Shown in pieces: positions 10,873 through 21,053 of a stretch of 64,000 nucleotides of DNA (position 1 is the stretch's first letter; each line of letters starts with the position of its first letter). The stretch covers positions 538,859-602,858 of the forward strand of contig NW_020312002.1 in assembly GCF_003144115.1 (NCBI RefSeq). The letters are read 5' to 3'. The position numbers were made by a program, and so were the translations under genes. This stretch comes from Tilletiopsis washingtonensis. Taxonomy: Eukaryota; Basidiomycota; Exobasidiomycetes; Entylomatales. Below the pieces are notes generated by a model. That model did not search any database. It was not told where the DNA came from and was given only the letters and a program-made list of their open reading frames with translations.

Positions 10873-12481
10873 TTAGCGAGGCAGGTTGCTGTACGCGCCG
10901 CGGCCGTCGCCGCCTCTCCGCGAGCCCTTTGCGCCGGCGCCGACGAGGAGGCGCAGGCGCGCCTGGACGTTGTCGATGCCGCCGAGACGGTGCACGGCAA
11001 AGGCGATGGCGGCGAATGCGGCAAACGAGCCGAGCACGACGAAGAGCGTCGAGCCGAGGCCGCCGGCGGCCGCAGACGTGGCGGCGGCCTTTGCGGCGGA
11101 GGAGGCAGCAGCAGCAGCGATGGCGGCGCCACTCTGCACGGCCACGGCGACCGCGCTCGTGCCGGAGGAGACGGCGGCACCGACGGCCTGCGAGAGGGAA
11201 AGAGTTCAGAACAGTGTTTTCATTGCGAAGGGGGAGAGGATAGAGGGAGAGGGAGGGCAGAAGCGAGGCGGCTCTCGTCTTGCAAAGACTCGAGCACGGC
11301 TCTCGGCGTCCTTCGCAACGCATGATGCGCGCGAGGGACGCGAAAGAAGGAGCGCAGCCAGGAAGGGGATCAGAGCTCGTCCTTCACCTGAGCAGCAGCC
11401 TCCGGCGCGGCGGCATCCGACGCGGCACTGGGCGCCGAGCCCGACGCCGGCAGCTCGCCCGACTTCTTGATGGTGACGGCCTCGCGCGGCCGGTCGCCCG
11501 AGCCCTTGGGCACCTTCTCGATGAACTGCACCACATCCATGCCCTCCAGCACGCGGCCGAACACTGCGGAGACGTGAGCAGACTGTGCGAGCATGGCCGG
11601 ACATGCGGCACTCACCGACGTGGCGGCCGTCGAGCCAGGAGGTCTTGACAGCTGCGAGGAGCGCGTCAGACAAGGCCAGCTGCTTGCGTGTGCGTCACAC
11701 TAACTGCAGATGAAGAACTGGCTGCCGTTGGTGTCCTTGCCCGCGTTGGCCTGCGAAGAGGAGGCCATCAGCAAAGAGCGCTGAGCCGCAGGCGCATCGC
11801 CACGCACCATGCTCAGCGTGCCCGGGCCCTCGTGCTTGAGCGAGAAGTTCTCGTCGGCAAACTTCTCGCCGTAGATGCTCTTGCCGCCGCGGCCGTCGCC
11901 CGACGTGAAGTCACCGCCCTGGATCCTGCATCGTGTGGCGCAGGTGAGCAAGGGAGAGAAGCGTGCGTGGCGCGCAAAGTGCATGGCCGGACAACGCAGA
12001 GCCTGAGGTCCACCGGCTGCAGAGCGGAGATGGCAGCACTGCGCCCAGACTGTCCCGGGACATCTGTGCGCTGCAGGGCGCAGCAGTCTGCGACGTACTA
12101 TCACCCGCCTTGCGCTGCCGCAGCCGGCCTGCATGCCGCTGCGATGGGCTGCATGTGCACTTCGTGCCAGGTCGTGCGTCGCCAGCCATGCGCACCCGCG
12201 GCCGTGCACGGCGACTGCCACAGCGGGCCCACTCACATGAAGCTCTGGATGACGCGGTGGAAGCTGCTGCCCTCGTAGCCGAAGCCCTTGTCGCCCGTCG
12301 CCAGCACGCGGAAGTTCTCGACGGTCTTGGGCACGACGGCGCCGTAGAGGCCCATGACGATGCGCCCAATGTCGCGGCCGCCGTGCGTCATGTCGAAGTA
12401 GACCTTGTGCGTCACCTCGGGCGCGGCGAGCGCCAGCGGCGCCAGGAGCAGGGCGGCGAGAGGAGCAAAGGAGAAACGCAT
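10873..12481 (-). CDS. Secretory-pathway cyclophilin (peptidyl-prolyl isomerase) with alternative KDEL or membrane-anchor ends
   Basis: Proline isomerase of the ER. Exons on the minus strand: 12481-12237, 11925-11808, 11750-11705, 11651-11616, 11563-11370, giving 212 residues. A signal peptide ([19 protein letters not shown]) precedes a full cyclophilin domain with [15 protein letters not shown], the NGSQFFICT core and [12 protein letters not shown]. It ends in KDEL, the ER retrieval signal, as in cyclophilin B. The codons before KDEL read CAG|GTGAAG, a usable donor at 11387. A second last exon (11187-10873) has a CTCTCGCAG acceptor, an upstream CTGAAC branch-like site and no ATG. It joins in phase and would replace KDEL by 104 residues with a hydrophobic segment ([18 protein letters not shown]) and a basic tail, giving a 311-residue type I membrane form. 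The KDEL form ends at 11370. The cyclophilin is certain; the second isoform is inference. Confidence 0.93.
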
Positions 12482-12942
12482 GCTGGACAGAGAGAGGTGG
12501 TGGTGGTGGCGAGAAGGAGCGGTGCCTCCCCTGACGGCGCAACGCGGCATTCTGCGGCATGCGGGGGCGCGAAGGCCGACGTGGCGCGCGCGGCGCCGCC
12601 GCCAGCGCAGCGTCGCGGGGCAGCACAAGTCACGTGTGTGCTTTCGCGCTCATGGCCTGTGCGCCATTTCACACTCCGCCCGCACAGCGGCCTTGCAGAC
12701 ACGCCGGCGGTGCAGCTTCAAGGTGGAGCAAGAGGGCAAAGGAGCGTTGCGAGGTAGCGGTGCGACATCTCTGGAGGTGGGCGGCGGCGCCAACGCGAGG
12801 GCTGCCTCGAGGTCATGCCAGAGCACTCGAGTCTGACTCGCTGTGGGCGCACGTGCCTTGCGCGCGCCGCGGCGGCGTCTTGCCCGATGACGCTTGACCA
12901 TCCTGCGTCCAGGCTCCTCACCACCACACCCCACTCGCAGCC
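12482..12942. other. Divergent promoter, cyclophilin / histidine phosphatase
   Basis: A 461-base region between two start codons pointing apart. It must contain both promoters. I see no clear TATA box and no additional gene. Confidence 0.6.
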
Positions 12943-14407
12943 ATGGCCCCGCACTCGCGCGTCCTCATCTGCCGCCACTCGCAGGCCGAGCACAACGTGC
13001 GTGCCCTGCGCGCCTCGGTCTGCCTGCTACTGACACGTGGTGCGGCAGGTCGACCTCGACTACAGCATCCCCGACGCGCCCCTTACCGCCCTGGGGCGCA
13101 AGCAGTCGGGCGCCCTGCCCCGGCAGACGCAGCAGGAGCAGCAGCAGGTGGACGCCATCCTCAGCAGCGGCCTGCGCCGCACGCTGCAGAGCACGCTGCT
13201 CGGCTGGGCGCCCGCCGTGCAGCGCCTCGGCATCGCCAACGTCGTCGTGATGCCGCAGCTGCAGGGTGAGTGGGGCGTGCTCGCGATGTGCAAGGGCGGC
13301 GGAGAGAGGCGGTAGGGCATGCTTTGTGCGGCAGGGTTGAGCAGGCTCGCACTGCGATTGGCAGCACGTACTTGCACTGCAGGTTGCCGAGCGTACCTGC
13401 ACTGCTCTGGCATAGCGTGCCTTGCACCGTCCTGCCCTTGCTGCCGCACCTCTGCTCTGATGCTGATATCCTGTCGGCGCAGAGTGCAACGACTTCCCGT
13501 GCGACACCGGCTCGGCACGCGAGGAGCTCGAGCGCGACCCCGAGTTCAAGGGCTTCGACTTCTCGCTCCTCACGCCCGACTGGACGAGCAAGAAGGGCTT
13601 CTGGGGTGAGCTGTCTCGCTCGTCCGTACGCAATCAGCTGCTCATGCGGCTCTCGCACCCCAGCGCCCGACCCGGAGAGCATCGACCAGCGCGCACGCTG
13701 GGTGCGCCGGCACGTGCGTGAGCGTCCGGAGAAGACGATCCTCATCGTGGCGCACGGCGACTTCATCCGCCGCCTCACTGGCGACGTGCAGGGTCCCAGC
13801 ACCTACGTGAGTGTGCTCGTGCTCCCGGCATGTGCCATTGCTAATGTGCGTTTGCGCTATCAGCAATGGAAGAACGCAGAGGTGCGCGCCTACCGCTTTG
13901 ACCCGGCAAGCGTCGACAGCGACGCCGCCTTCTTCCAGGCCGAGGGCGAGGTGGCCGTGGCCGGCGGGCACGACCAGACGAGCACCGAGATGATCGAGGA
14001 CGGATCTGCAGCTGACGCATCGACTGGCCCGAGGTGAGGGCCCTCGGACGCGCGCGCAACGCTGAGAAGACTCTCAAGAGCTCACGGAAAGCACGCAGCC
14101 TGCCTGGCCTGAGCTCGACGGGTGCTTCGCTGGGCCTCACGGGAGAGGACTCGTTGCGCGAGATCGAGGAGCGCGTCAAGGTCAAGTGCGTGTCTGTCGC
14201 TGTAGCAGCGGCGAGTTGTGGGGCTGACACACGCTCAGGGCATATGCGGTGCAGAGCCAGGCGTCCGAGCTGCAGGAGCTCGAGGCGCGCCTGGCGGCGG
14301 CGGAGCGCAAGAAGGCGGAGGTGAGTCTGGCGGAGGGCAGCGACCGCACTGGCAGCATGCTCACCGTGCTCCGCGCACAGCTGGAAGCCAAAGGAATCAA
14401 GATCTAG
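12943..14407 (+). CDS. Histidine phosphatase (phosphoglycerate mutase-like) with C-terminal coiled coil
   Basis: Histidine-phosphatase superfamily enzyme; substrate unknown. Seven exons: 12943-12996, 13049-13265, 13483-13605, 13664-13806, 13864-14033, 14099-14185, 14239-14407; 320 residues. The phospho-acceptor motif RHSQAEHN lies at the N-terminus (the family's RHG variant), followed by the Arg-containing SSGLRRTLQST, FPCDTGSAREELE and the second catalytic His in VAHGDFIRRL. Fungal relatives include the yeast YOR283W group, broad phosphatases rather than glycolytic mutases. After the domain, exons 6-7 add a Lys/Glu-rich helix (SLREIEERVK, then QASELQELEARLAAAERKK) likely to form a coiled coil. 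If the intron at 14034-14098 is retained, a TGA arises at the splice site and the protein ends as DASTGPR, without the coiled coil. The core is certain; the tail relies on splice prediction. Confidence 0.85.
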
Positions 14408-14672
14408 ACCCCACCCCTATCTACCTATCTACTAGAGCATTACCATGCGTTCGAGACACGCCTTCGCTCGCGGGTCACGCCCCCGGGCAGGCCAGACGCG
14501 ATGATGCTGCTGGATTAGGACGTCCGAGACAAGAGTAGAGATACAGCGTGATGCGTGGGGAGCCCGAGAAGGGAATGCGAAGACGGAAAGAGGAGCGAGA
14601 CGGCGCAGGTGTGCGAGGGATGAGGGGTATGCGGAGAGCGCGAGATGGAGCGTTGCCGGCTGGCTCGCCCGC

Positions 14673-15353
14673 TCAGAGCAGCATGGCAGCACCGACGAGT
14701 GCACCCGCGCCGAGCGTGAGGCCGAGCGACGAGCCGAGCGAGAGGGCGCCGTCGTGCCGGTCTGCCGAGGCGGCGAGGAGCATGTCAGCGACGCTGTGGC
14801 CAGGGCACCCCGTGCGGACAACTCACAGCGGTGGCCCTCGTCGTCGTAGATGATCTGCGGCACGCCCGTCGATGTTGGGTAGCCCTGCTTGTTGGTGTAA
14901 GTGCGGCTGCGCGTCGCTGGGTCCTGACTGTGTGAGAGGGGCATGGGTGAGCACGGCAAAGCATGTACGGGAGGCAGCGGAGGGTACTGACGTGCGCCAG
15001 CGCATGCTGCTGTTGTCATCATCGTCGTCGTCATCGCCGTTGTTGTTGTTGTTGCCGTTGTAGCCGTTGCCGTTGTACGACGAGCTGTCGTCGTCGTCGT
15101 CGTCGTCGCCGCCCGAGGACCAGTTCCAGCCCTGGCCTTGCCGGCGCACCGGCAGTGCCGCAGCAGGCGTGGCGGCGGCAACGGCGGGGCGCAGCGCCTG
15201 CTCGGCGAGGGCTGCCTTGCGCGCGGCGCCGTTGCTGCCGCGAGGCAGGCCGGCGGGCACACCGGCAGGCACGTCGACGGGCATGCCGGCCGGTACTTGG
15301 GCCGCGGCAAGAGCCAGCAGGCTGGCGAGCAGGGAGAGACGGAAGAGCTGCAT
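14673..15353 (-). CDS. Small secreted or surface-anchored acidic protein
   Basis: Unrecognised protein of 183 residues. Minus-strand exons are 15353-14992, 14927-14827 and 14761-14673. It begins with a signal peptide (MQLFRLSLLASLLALAAAQ), then a Pro/Gly/Val-rich segment with repeated PAG motifs. A low-complexity centre follows, in which two runs of seven Asp flank a Tyr/Asn/Gly-rich stretch. Next comes a short conserved-looking stretch (QDPATRSRTYTNKQGYPT, then VPQIIYDDEGH). The C-terminus is hydrophobic to the last residue with no charged tail (GLTLGAGALVGAAMLL), which suits a GPI-anchor signal or a membrane anchor. Cell-wall or surface location is inferred from these signals only. A TATA-like element lies about 150 bases upstream. 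Confidence 0.8.
15070..15115 (-). repeat. GAC-repeat tract encoding poly-Asp
   Basis: A run of tandem GAC codons (CGT on the plus strand) at about 15089-15110 encodes seven consecutive Asp residues in the secreted protein. A second such run lies at about 15015-15040. Confidence 0.8.
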
Positions 15354-15500
15354 GGCTTGCGAGAGTGAGGGAGTGTGGAGTGCCGTGTGGGCGTAGAAGG
15401 TGGGAGCGCGGGACCGAGAGAGGGAGAAGACGAAGACGGAGAGAGAGGCAGAGAGGACTGAATGCGTGGAGAGAGCAGACTTGGCGACGGGTGCTGGCTC

Positions 15501-15508
15501 TTATGAGC
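15501..15508 (-). promoter_or_regulatory. TATA-like element of the secreted-protein gene
   Basis: On the minus strand the sequence reads GAGCTCATAAGAGCC, about 150 bases upstream of the start codon at 15353. Position and A/T content in a GC-rich context suggest a core promoter element. Confidence 0.35.
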
Positions 15509-16618
15509 TCGCCAAGCCCCGCCCGCGCTCGGAGGCAGGCATGTCATGCTGCCCACTGCCCGCGAAGGGGCGACGGCGGACCGCTGTCCATTCCCGATCC
15601 TGTGCGCGCGCGTGGGGTGCAGCAGAGACGGCGTGCAGAGCATGCTGTGCTGCAGCCCGGTCACATCAGGCTCCTGGGCCTTGAGACGAGGCGACGAGGG
15701 CGAGACCGCATGCGCGCCGCAGCCGTCGTGTGCAGGGGGCTGTCGAGCGCGGCGGAGGCACGGCGCGGCGGTGCGCACGCTGCGAGCAACGGCCGTGGCG
15801 CGCGCGTGGCGCCGCAGCACCTGGGCTCCGCACGCTGCAGGCGCACCGGTACAGCGATACGCATGAGCTGTGCTGATGCTGCAACCAAGCTTGAGGCTCG
15901 CTGCTGGGTGCTGGCGGGGGCCGTCCAGGGGCGTGCGGCGTGCGGTGCGCGCCCGCCAAGGCGCCTGGCGCGAGCCGCGCCCGCGTGCCGTTGGCCTGGG
16001 CAAGCGGCCCTTGCAGACGTCGCGCAGACCGCTATGCTGCGACGCGCACGCCGCCAACCAGCGCCGTCCTGCAGGACGCTGCCGCCATCCCGACCCAGGA
16101 GGCAGCGTGCTCGCGCAGACAGAGAGACAGCCAGAGACGACAGCTGCAAGGCTGCGTCACGGACCCTGCGTGCGGTCCGCGGTGCGAGAGAGACACGTGC
16201 CTGGACCTTCTTCGGCGCATAAGCCCGCTCAGCAGCGCGCAGCGTATGCACCCCATGGGCAGCGAGCAGAGACGTCGCCATGCCTCCACCACCCGTCAAG
16301 GGGCACGAGACGACGATCACACAGAGGTCACACAGAGAGTGGGCAGGGAGACCATGCATTCGGACAATCGTCGCGCCAAGAGCAGCACACAGCTCTCCAG
16401 CCTCTTCAGATCCGGCCGCGCTTCCCCTCGTCCGTCCGCTCGGCCAGCCACAAGGGCAGCGTCGCAGTCGGGCGAGCAAGTCATCGACGGGCGGCGCGAC
16501 GTGCCCGGAGGGGCACGAAGGGCCCGAAGGTCTCGTTGGCAGGGAGGCGCGACGTGCGATCTCATCGTCAGAGGTGAAAATTGTGGCTCAGTTGAGCGCT
16601 AAGATCGGCGGTGTCGAC

Positions 16619-16624
16619 TATAAA
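16619..16624 (+). promoter_or_regulatory. Isolated TATAAA box
   Basis: A consensus TATAAA within GTCGACTATAAAGACG. The nearest plus-strand start codon is 917 bases away (SPX-EXS gene), so it would imply a long leader, possibly with a leader intron since GTGAGC follows at about 16649. It could also drive an unrecognised transcript. Confidence 0.3.
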
Positions 16625-17535
16625 GACGATTCTGCAGGGCGAGTGGAGGGTGAGCACGGCGGCGGCGAGGGCGAGCTTGCGGGTGCGACTAACCCGCGAA
16701 GATGATCTGGCGAGAGGGCACCGGGGGCGGGGCGGCGAGGGTACTTATGCCCCGGCGCTCGCGCAGCGCAGCCGCGCCTCGGCCGAGGCAAAAAATCGCA
16801 CCTGCCGCCGGCGCTGCGTTCGCCAGACGGCCCGCGACACGCTCATCGTCGCCGAGCTTGTGGCTTGCGCCCGCCTCAAATTCGGCCAGCGCCATTTGCA
16901 GCGCCCGCCGCCGCATTTGCAACGTCGACGTAGCCGCGCGCCAGATTTGAGATGCAGGGTCCCCGGCAGCGACGCACAACCACGCCATGGCCGCTCTGGT
17001 AGCCGCGGCGAGATGCTGCGAGATGGTCAGCTGGCGGCTGCGGCTGTTGACAATTTGACGACGGCACCCGAGATCGCCTCAGCAAGGCGAAGCATCTTGC
17101 TGCTGCCTGGCCGCTGCCGCACGCGCTGGCGACCAAGCCAACGTGCCTCGGGGCGCGTCGTCGGGCCGAGGAGCGCGCCTCGCTGCGGTGCGCGCGGCCT
17201 TGGCGCTTGGCCGGTGTTGCACTTCGCTGCGGCAGCGCATTTGACGCTCGTGGCCGCTGCGGCCCATCGTCGTCCAACTTGCTCCGTCTCCACCGTCACC
17301 GCCCGCCGCACCCACACAGCTCCGCTCGTCCGAGCTAGCGCCTCGGAGTCCCTCGCCGCGGCCAGGCCATGGCTCGCGCTCCTTTCTCCTCCTGCCGGTA
17401 GCCCTCGTCTCCGCCTCCACCGCTGCGCGCCATCTTCAGCGCCTCATATACGCGTGCCCATCTGCGGCGCCCTGTTCCGAGCCGGCACTGCCTCCTGACC
17501 TGGCATCTCTGGCGGGACACTGAGCGCCGGGCACC

Positions 17536-20500
17536 ATGAAGTTGTGAGTAGAGAGAGGTCCGCTGCCATGCATGAGCAGTGCTCAGACGCACGCCGGCAG
17601 TGCCCGCTACCTCGAGGACAACGCCGTGGTGGAGTGGCGCAAGGCATACATCAACTACCGCGGCCTCAAGAAGCTCAGTGAGCAGCGTAGATGGTGACGA
17701 GCACGGCGGCCGGGCTGACTTGTCCTCTCAGTCAAGCAGGTCCACGCACGGCATCTGGCCCGCACCTCGCTGGCGCTCACGCGCGCGACACCGACGAACA
17801 GCAGCCTCGGCGGCCTGCGGCGCCGCGGCGTGATCCGCAGCGTGAGCGGAGGCTCCGTCGCCGCCCGCACGCCCGACGGCGAGTACGGCACGTTCGGCGA
17901 CAGCGGCACGCCGGGCGACGAGCGCGGGCCCGATGCGCGCAAGCTGCCGGCCATCGACCTCAAGGGCACCGGCCTGCGCCTGCCCGAGCAGCAGAGCCGC
18001 GACTCCGGCGAGCTGACGGCCGCCGAGAGCGACGACACGCGCGTGCCTTGCTCTAGCGGCGAGAGCGCACAGGCGAAGGCGGCGTTCGACCTCGAGGCAC
18101 AGTCGGCCGATGGGCCGCGCAGGCCGCAGCGGAGCCACGTGCGGCAGCACGCCAAGCAGCACCCCAGGCCCGCGCTGCAGGGCAGGCAGGCGGAGAGCAG
18201 TCGGACACAGCCGGCTGAGGATCACGAGGGAGAGGCTTCTGCACCGCACGAGCCCAAGGCGAAGAAGAAGAAGCACAAGAAGGGCGGCAAGAAGGGTGAG
18301 CGTGGGCGGCTCCTGACGGAGGGGTGACGCGCTGACACGTTCGAGCAGGGCAACACCACGTCACTCTGGACCAGCTGGTGCAGCAGAACTTCGACGCCGA
18401 GGAGCAGAAGTTCTTTGGCGCCCTCGATGTCGAGATCGAGCGCGTGCACGACTTCTTCCAGGCGCGCGAGCGCGAGGCTCACGCCAAGCTCGAGCTGCTG
18501 GCACAGCAGCTGCGCGAGCTGGCTGAGCATCGGCGCGAGTACAAGGCACGCCAGCCGCCGGCGGTGGTCAAGCTCAACACTGGGCTGTCACGCATGGGCA
18601 TGAGGCTGCCGCCCGTGCCGCTCCTTGGCGGCAAGAAGCGTGGACAAGAAGCGAGCGAGGGCACGGCTGCGCAGCCGCAGAGCTCCACAGGCAAGAGCAG
18701 TCCGCACAGTGATCCTGCCCACGCCCAAGGCGAGGACAGCCCGCCCACTGTTGAAGGCGACGAGGGCGACCGGCGCCGCTCGCTCGCGCTCAAGCGCATG
18801 CTCGAGACGGGCCACTACGACTCGCACGACGAGGCCGAGGCGCGCGAGGCCATCCGCGCCGCCGCCATGTCGCACGACCCGCAGCGCTACATTGCCGCAC
18901 GCAAGAAGCTCAAGGCGGCCGTGCTCGAGTACTACCGCGGCCTCGAGCTGCTGAAGAACTACCGCGTGCTCAACCGCGTCGGCTTCGGCAAGGTGCTGAA
19001 GAAGTTCGAGAAGGCCACGGGCGTCGCGGGCATCAACGACGCCTGGTTCCACGCCAAGGTCTCGCCCTCCTTCCTGGTGACGTCGGAGAGTGTTGAGAAG
19101 CTCATCGAGGGCACCGAGGAGATCTACACGGCCTACTTTGAGCACGGCGACCGCAAGAAGGCACTGCAGCGCCTGCGCATGACGGCCGGGCCCGAGCACC
19201 ACTCGCACCACATGAGCGTGGCGCGCGCCGGCTTCTATGTCGGCGTGACGCTGTGTGCCGTCGTCGGTGGCATCGTCGAGGCGATGAAGCAGCACAACGG
19301 CTCGCGCACCGACATACCGGCGTGGCGCGAGCTGCTGCGTCTGTACGGCGCCTTCTTCATCGGCTCGCTCTTTGCGCTGCTCTTTGGCTTCAACCTGGCC
19401 ATCTGGCACGCCGCGCGCATCAATGCCACCTTCATCTTCGAGTGGGACGTGCGCACCACGATGGACTACCAGGAGTACTACGAGCTGCCGGCGTTCCTGC
19501 TGCTGCTGCTCTCCGTCTTCTTCTGGGTCTCCTTCGTCAACCCGTTCCCGTCGTCGATCGCGCCGACGACGTGGCCGCTGGTCTGGCTCGTCATCGTTGT
19601 GCTCATCATGATGGACCCGCTGCCCGTCAACCTGCGTCCCAGCCGGCGCTGGTTCGTCTCGAGCATCCTGCGCGTCTTTGGCGCGGGCCTTATCGCCGGC
19701 GTCGAGTTCCGCGACTTCTTCCTCGGCGACGAGCTCAACTCGCTGGCGTGGCCAATTTCGAATCTCTGGTTCATGGGCTGCAGCTACCACAACCACTGGA
19801 CGCCCGGCGTCTGCGAGCCGAACGGCACGTTCTGGACGGCCGCACTGCAGTCGGTGCCCGCGTTCCTGCGTTTCGGGCAGTGTCTGCGGCGTTTCGAGGA
19901 CAGCAAGCGCACGGCCTGGCTGCACATTGCCAATGCGTGCAAGTACGCCGCCGCCATCTTCTACTACTGGTTCTACATCAACTACCGCTACCACGGCAGC
20001 CAGAACCGCGAGCTCATCCTCTTTGCCTTCTTCGCCACGCTCTACTCGCTGGCCACGAGCGCGTGGGACCTGACGATGGACTGGTCGCTGCTGCGTCCGC
20101 GCGCCCGCTGGCCGCTGCTGCGCGACGAGCTGCTCTTTGCGCCGCCGTGCTACTACGTCGCCATCGTGACGAACGTCATGCTGCGCTTCACCTGGGTCAT
20201 CTACCTGCCTGGCGTTGGCGGGCCGGCGTCGCTCACGCTCAAGGCGTTCTTGATTGCACTGCTCGAGATGCTTCGTGAGTTCGTTGCGAGCACGAAGCTT
20301 GGCTCCTTTGGCTGACATGACTCTACAGGCCGCTGCCAGTGGAACATCTACCGTCTGGAGAACGAGCACCTGGTGAGAGCCGATGCCGCGCCGCAGAATG
20401 CAGCAGCCACTGACGCGCCTTTGCGCTGCAGGGCAACGTCGACCAGTACCGCTCGACGCGCGAGGTGCCGCTGCCGTACCGCTTCCAGAAGCCCACCGCC

Positions 20501-20884
20501 GACGACGAGGAGGACGGCGTGGAGCTGGGCAAGCCGAGCTCGTCGCGCCTGCCCATGCTGCGGCGGCAGTCTGCAAAGACGCCCGCGGCAGACACCGAGG
20601 ACAGCGAGTCGGACGACGAGGTGGAGCAGGCCATGCGTCCGCCGCTGGCTGGCGCGCCCGCGGATGGCGCCTCGCCTCGGTCGAAGCGCGGCTTCCTCAA
20701 GCGCCTGCAGGGCCGCCTCGTGCCCGACGCCGGCGGCGACCGCAGCCTCGGCTCGAAGCTGGCCGACCAGGCCGCCGCGCACGGCGCCGTGGCGCGCGAC
20801 TACCAGCCGCGCGCGCTCGAGCCGGACGGCGGCCTCGACAGCAGCGACGAGGAGGCGCGCAGCGGGCGGCCATCCGACATCTAG
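17536..20884 (+). CDS. SYG1: SPX-EXS membrane protein (Syg1/XPR1-like phosphate exporter family)
   Basis: Member of the family that senses inositol pyrophosphates through an SPX domain and moves phosphate through a helical EXS core. Six exons: 17536-17543, 17580-17677, 17732-18295, 18349-20274, 20329-20372, 20432-20884; 1030 residues. The first exon has just 8 bases; joining to the CAG at 17579 gives MKFAQTHAGSARYLED, the expected SPX start. SPX blocks follow: EWRKAYINYRGLKKL, then after a long polar insert FFGALDVEIERVHDFF, and YRGLELLKNYRVLNRVGFGK with the Lys-rich phosphate-binding helix. Several membrane helices lie between 19220 and 19720. EXS hallmarks are SAWDLTMDW, LRFTWVIYLP and RRCQWNIYRLENEHLGN. 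The C-terminus is a hydrophilic tail of about 140 residues. Transport direction cannot be read from the sequence. Confidence 0.93.
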
Positions 20885-20937
20885 ACCTGGACCTGCACAT
20901 AGACTGCCATGCTACCCTGCTCTTGCTCTGCTCCGCG

Positions 20938-20975
20938 CTCTGCTCCTGCTGTTCTGCTCCTGCTGTTCTGCTCTG
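20938..20975 (+). repeat. Short tandem repeat in a convergent 3' region
   Basis: Two back-to-back copies of a 15-base unit beginning TGCTCCTGCTGTTC lie between the convergent stops of the SPX-EXS gene (20884) and the Ypi1 gene (21054). Probably 3' untranslated sequence. Confidence 0.6.
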
Positions 20976-21053
20976 CAATGCACATGTCACCCGGCCTCGT
21001 TTTCGCAGCGGTGATGCGATGACATGGGTATTTGGTTGACTGCGACAGACTCC

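Larger units (their letters stand above)
15354..17535. other. Divergent intergenic region, secreted protein / SPX-EXS gene
   Basis: About 2.2 kb with no supported gene. The frames are Ala/Arg-rich on both strands. It contains a TATA-like element for the minus-strand gene near 15505 and a consensus TATAAA at 16619 on the plus strand, described separately. Positions 17270-17530 are C/T-rich before the SPX start codon. Confidence 0.5.

Noticed and set aside
14311-14330. GTGAGT...CAG pair in the last exon of the histidine phosphatase
   Set aside because: It would be a 20-base intron, too short; reading through keeps the frame to a sensible stop.
15661-16479. 272-codon minus-strand frame in the intergenic region
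   Set aside because: Ala/Arg/Ser composition typical of random GC-rich DNA; no domain, no splice-supported extension.
18588-20576. 662-codon open frame on the minus strand
   Set aside because: Antisense to the SPX-EXS gene; its openness follows from strong G/C third-position bias of the real gene.
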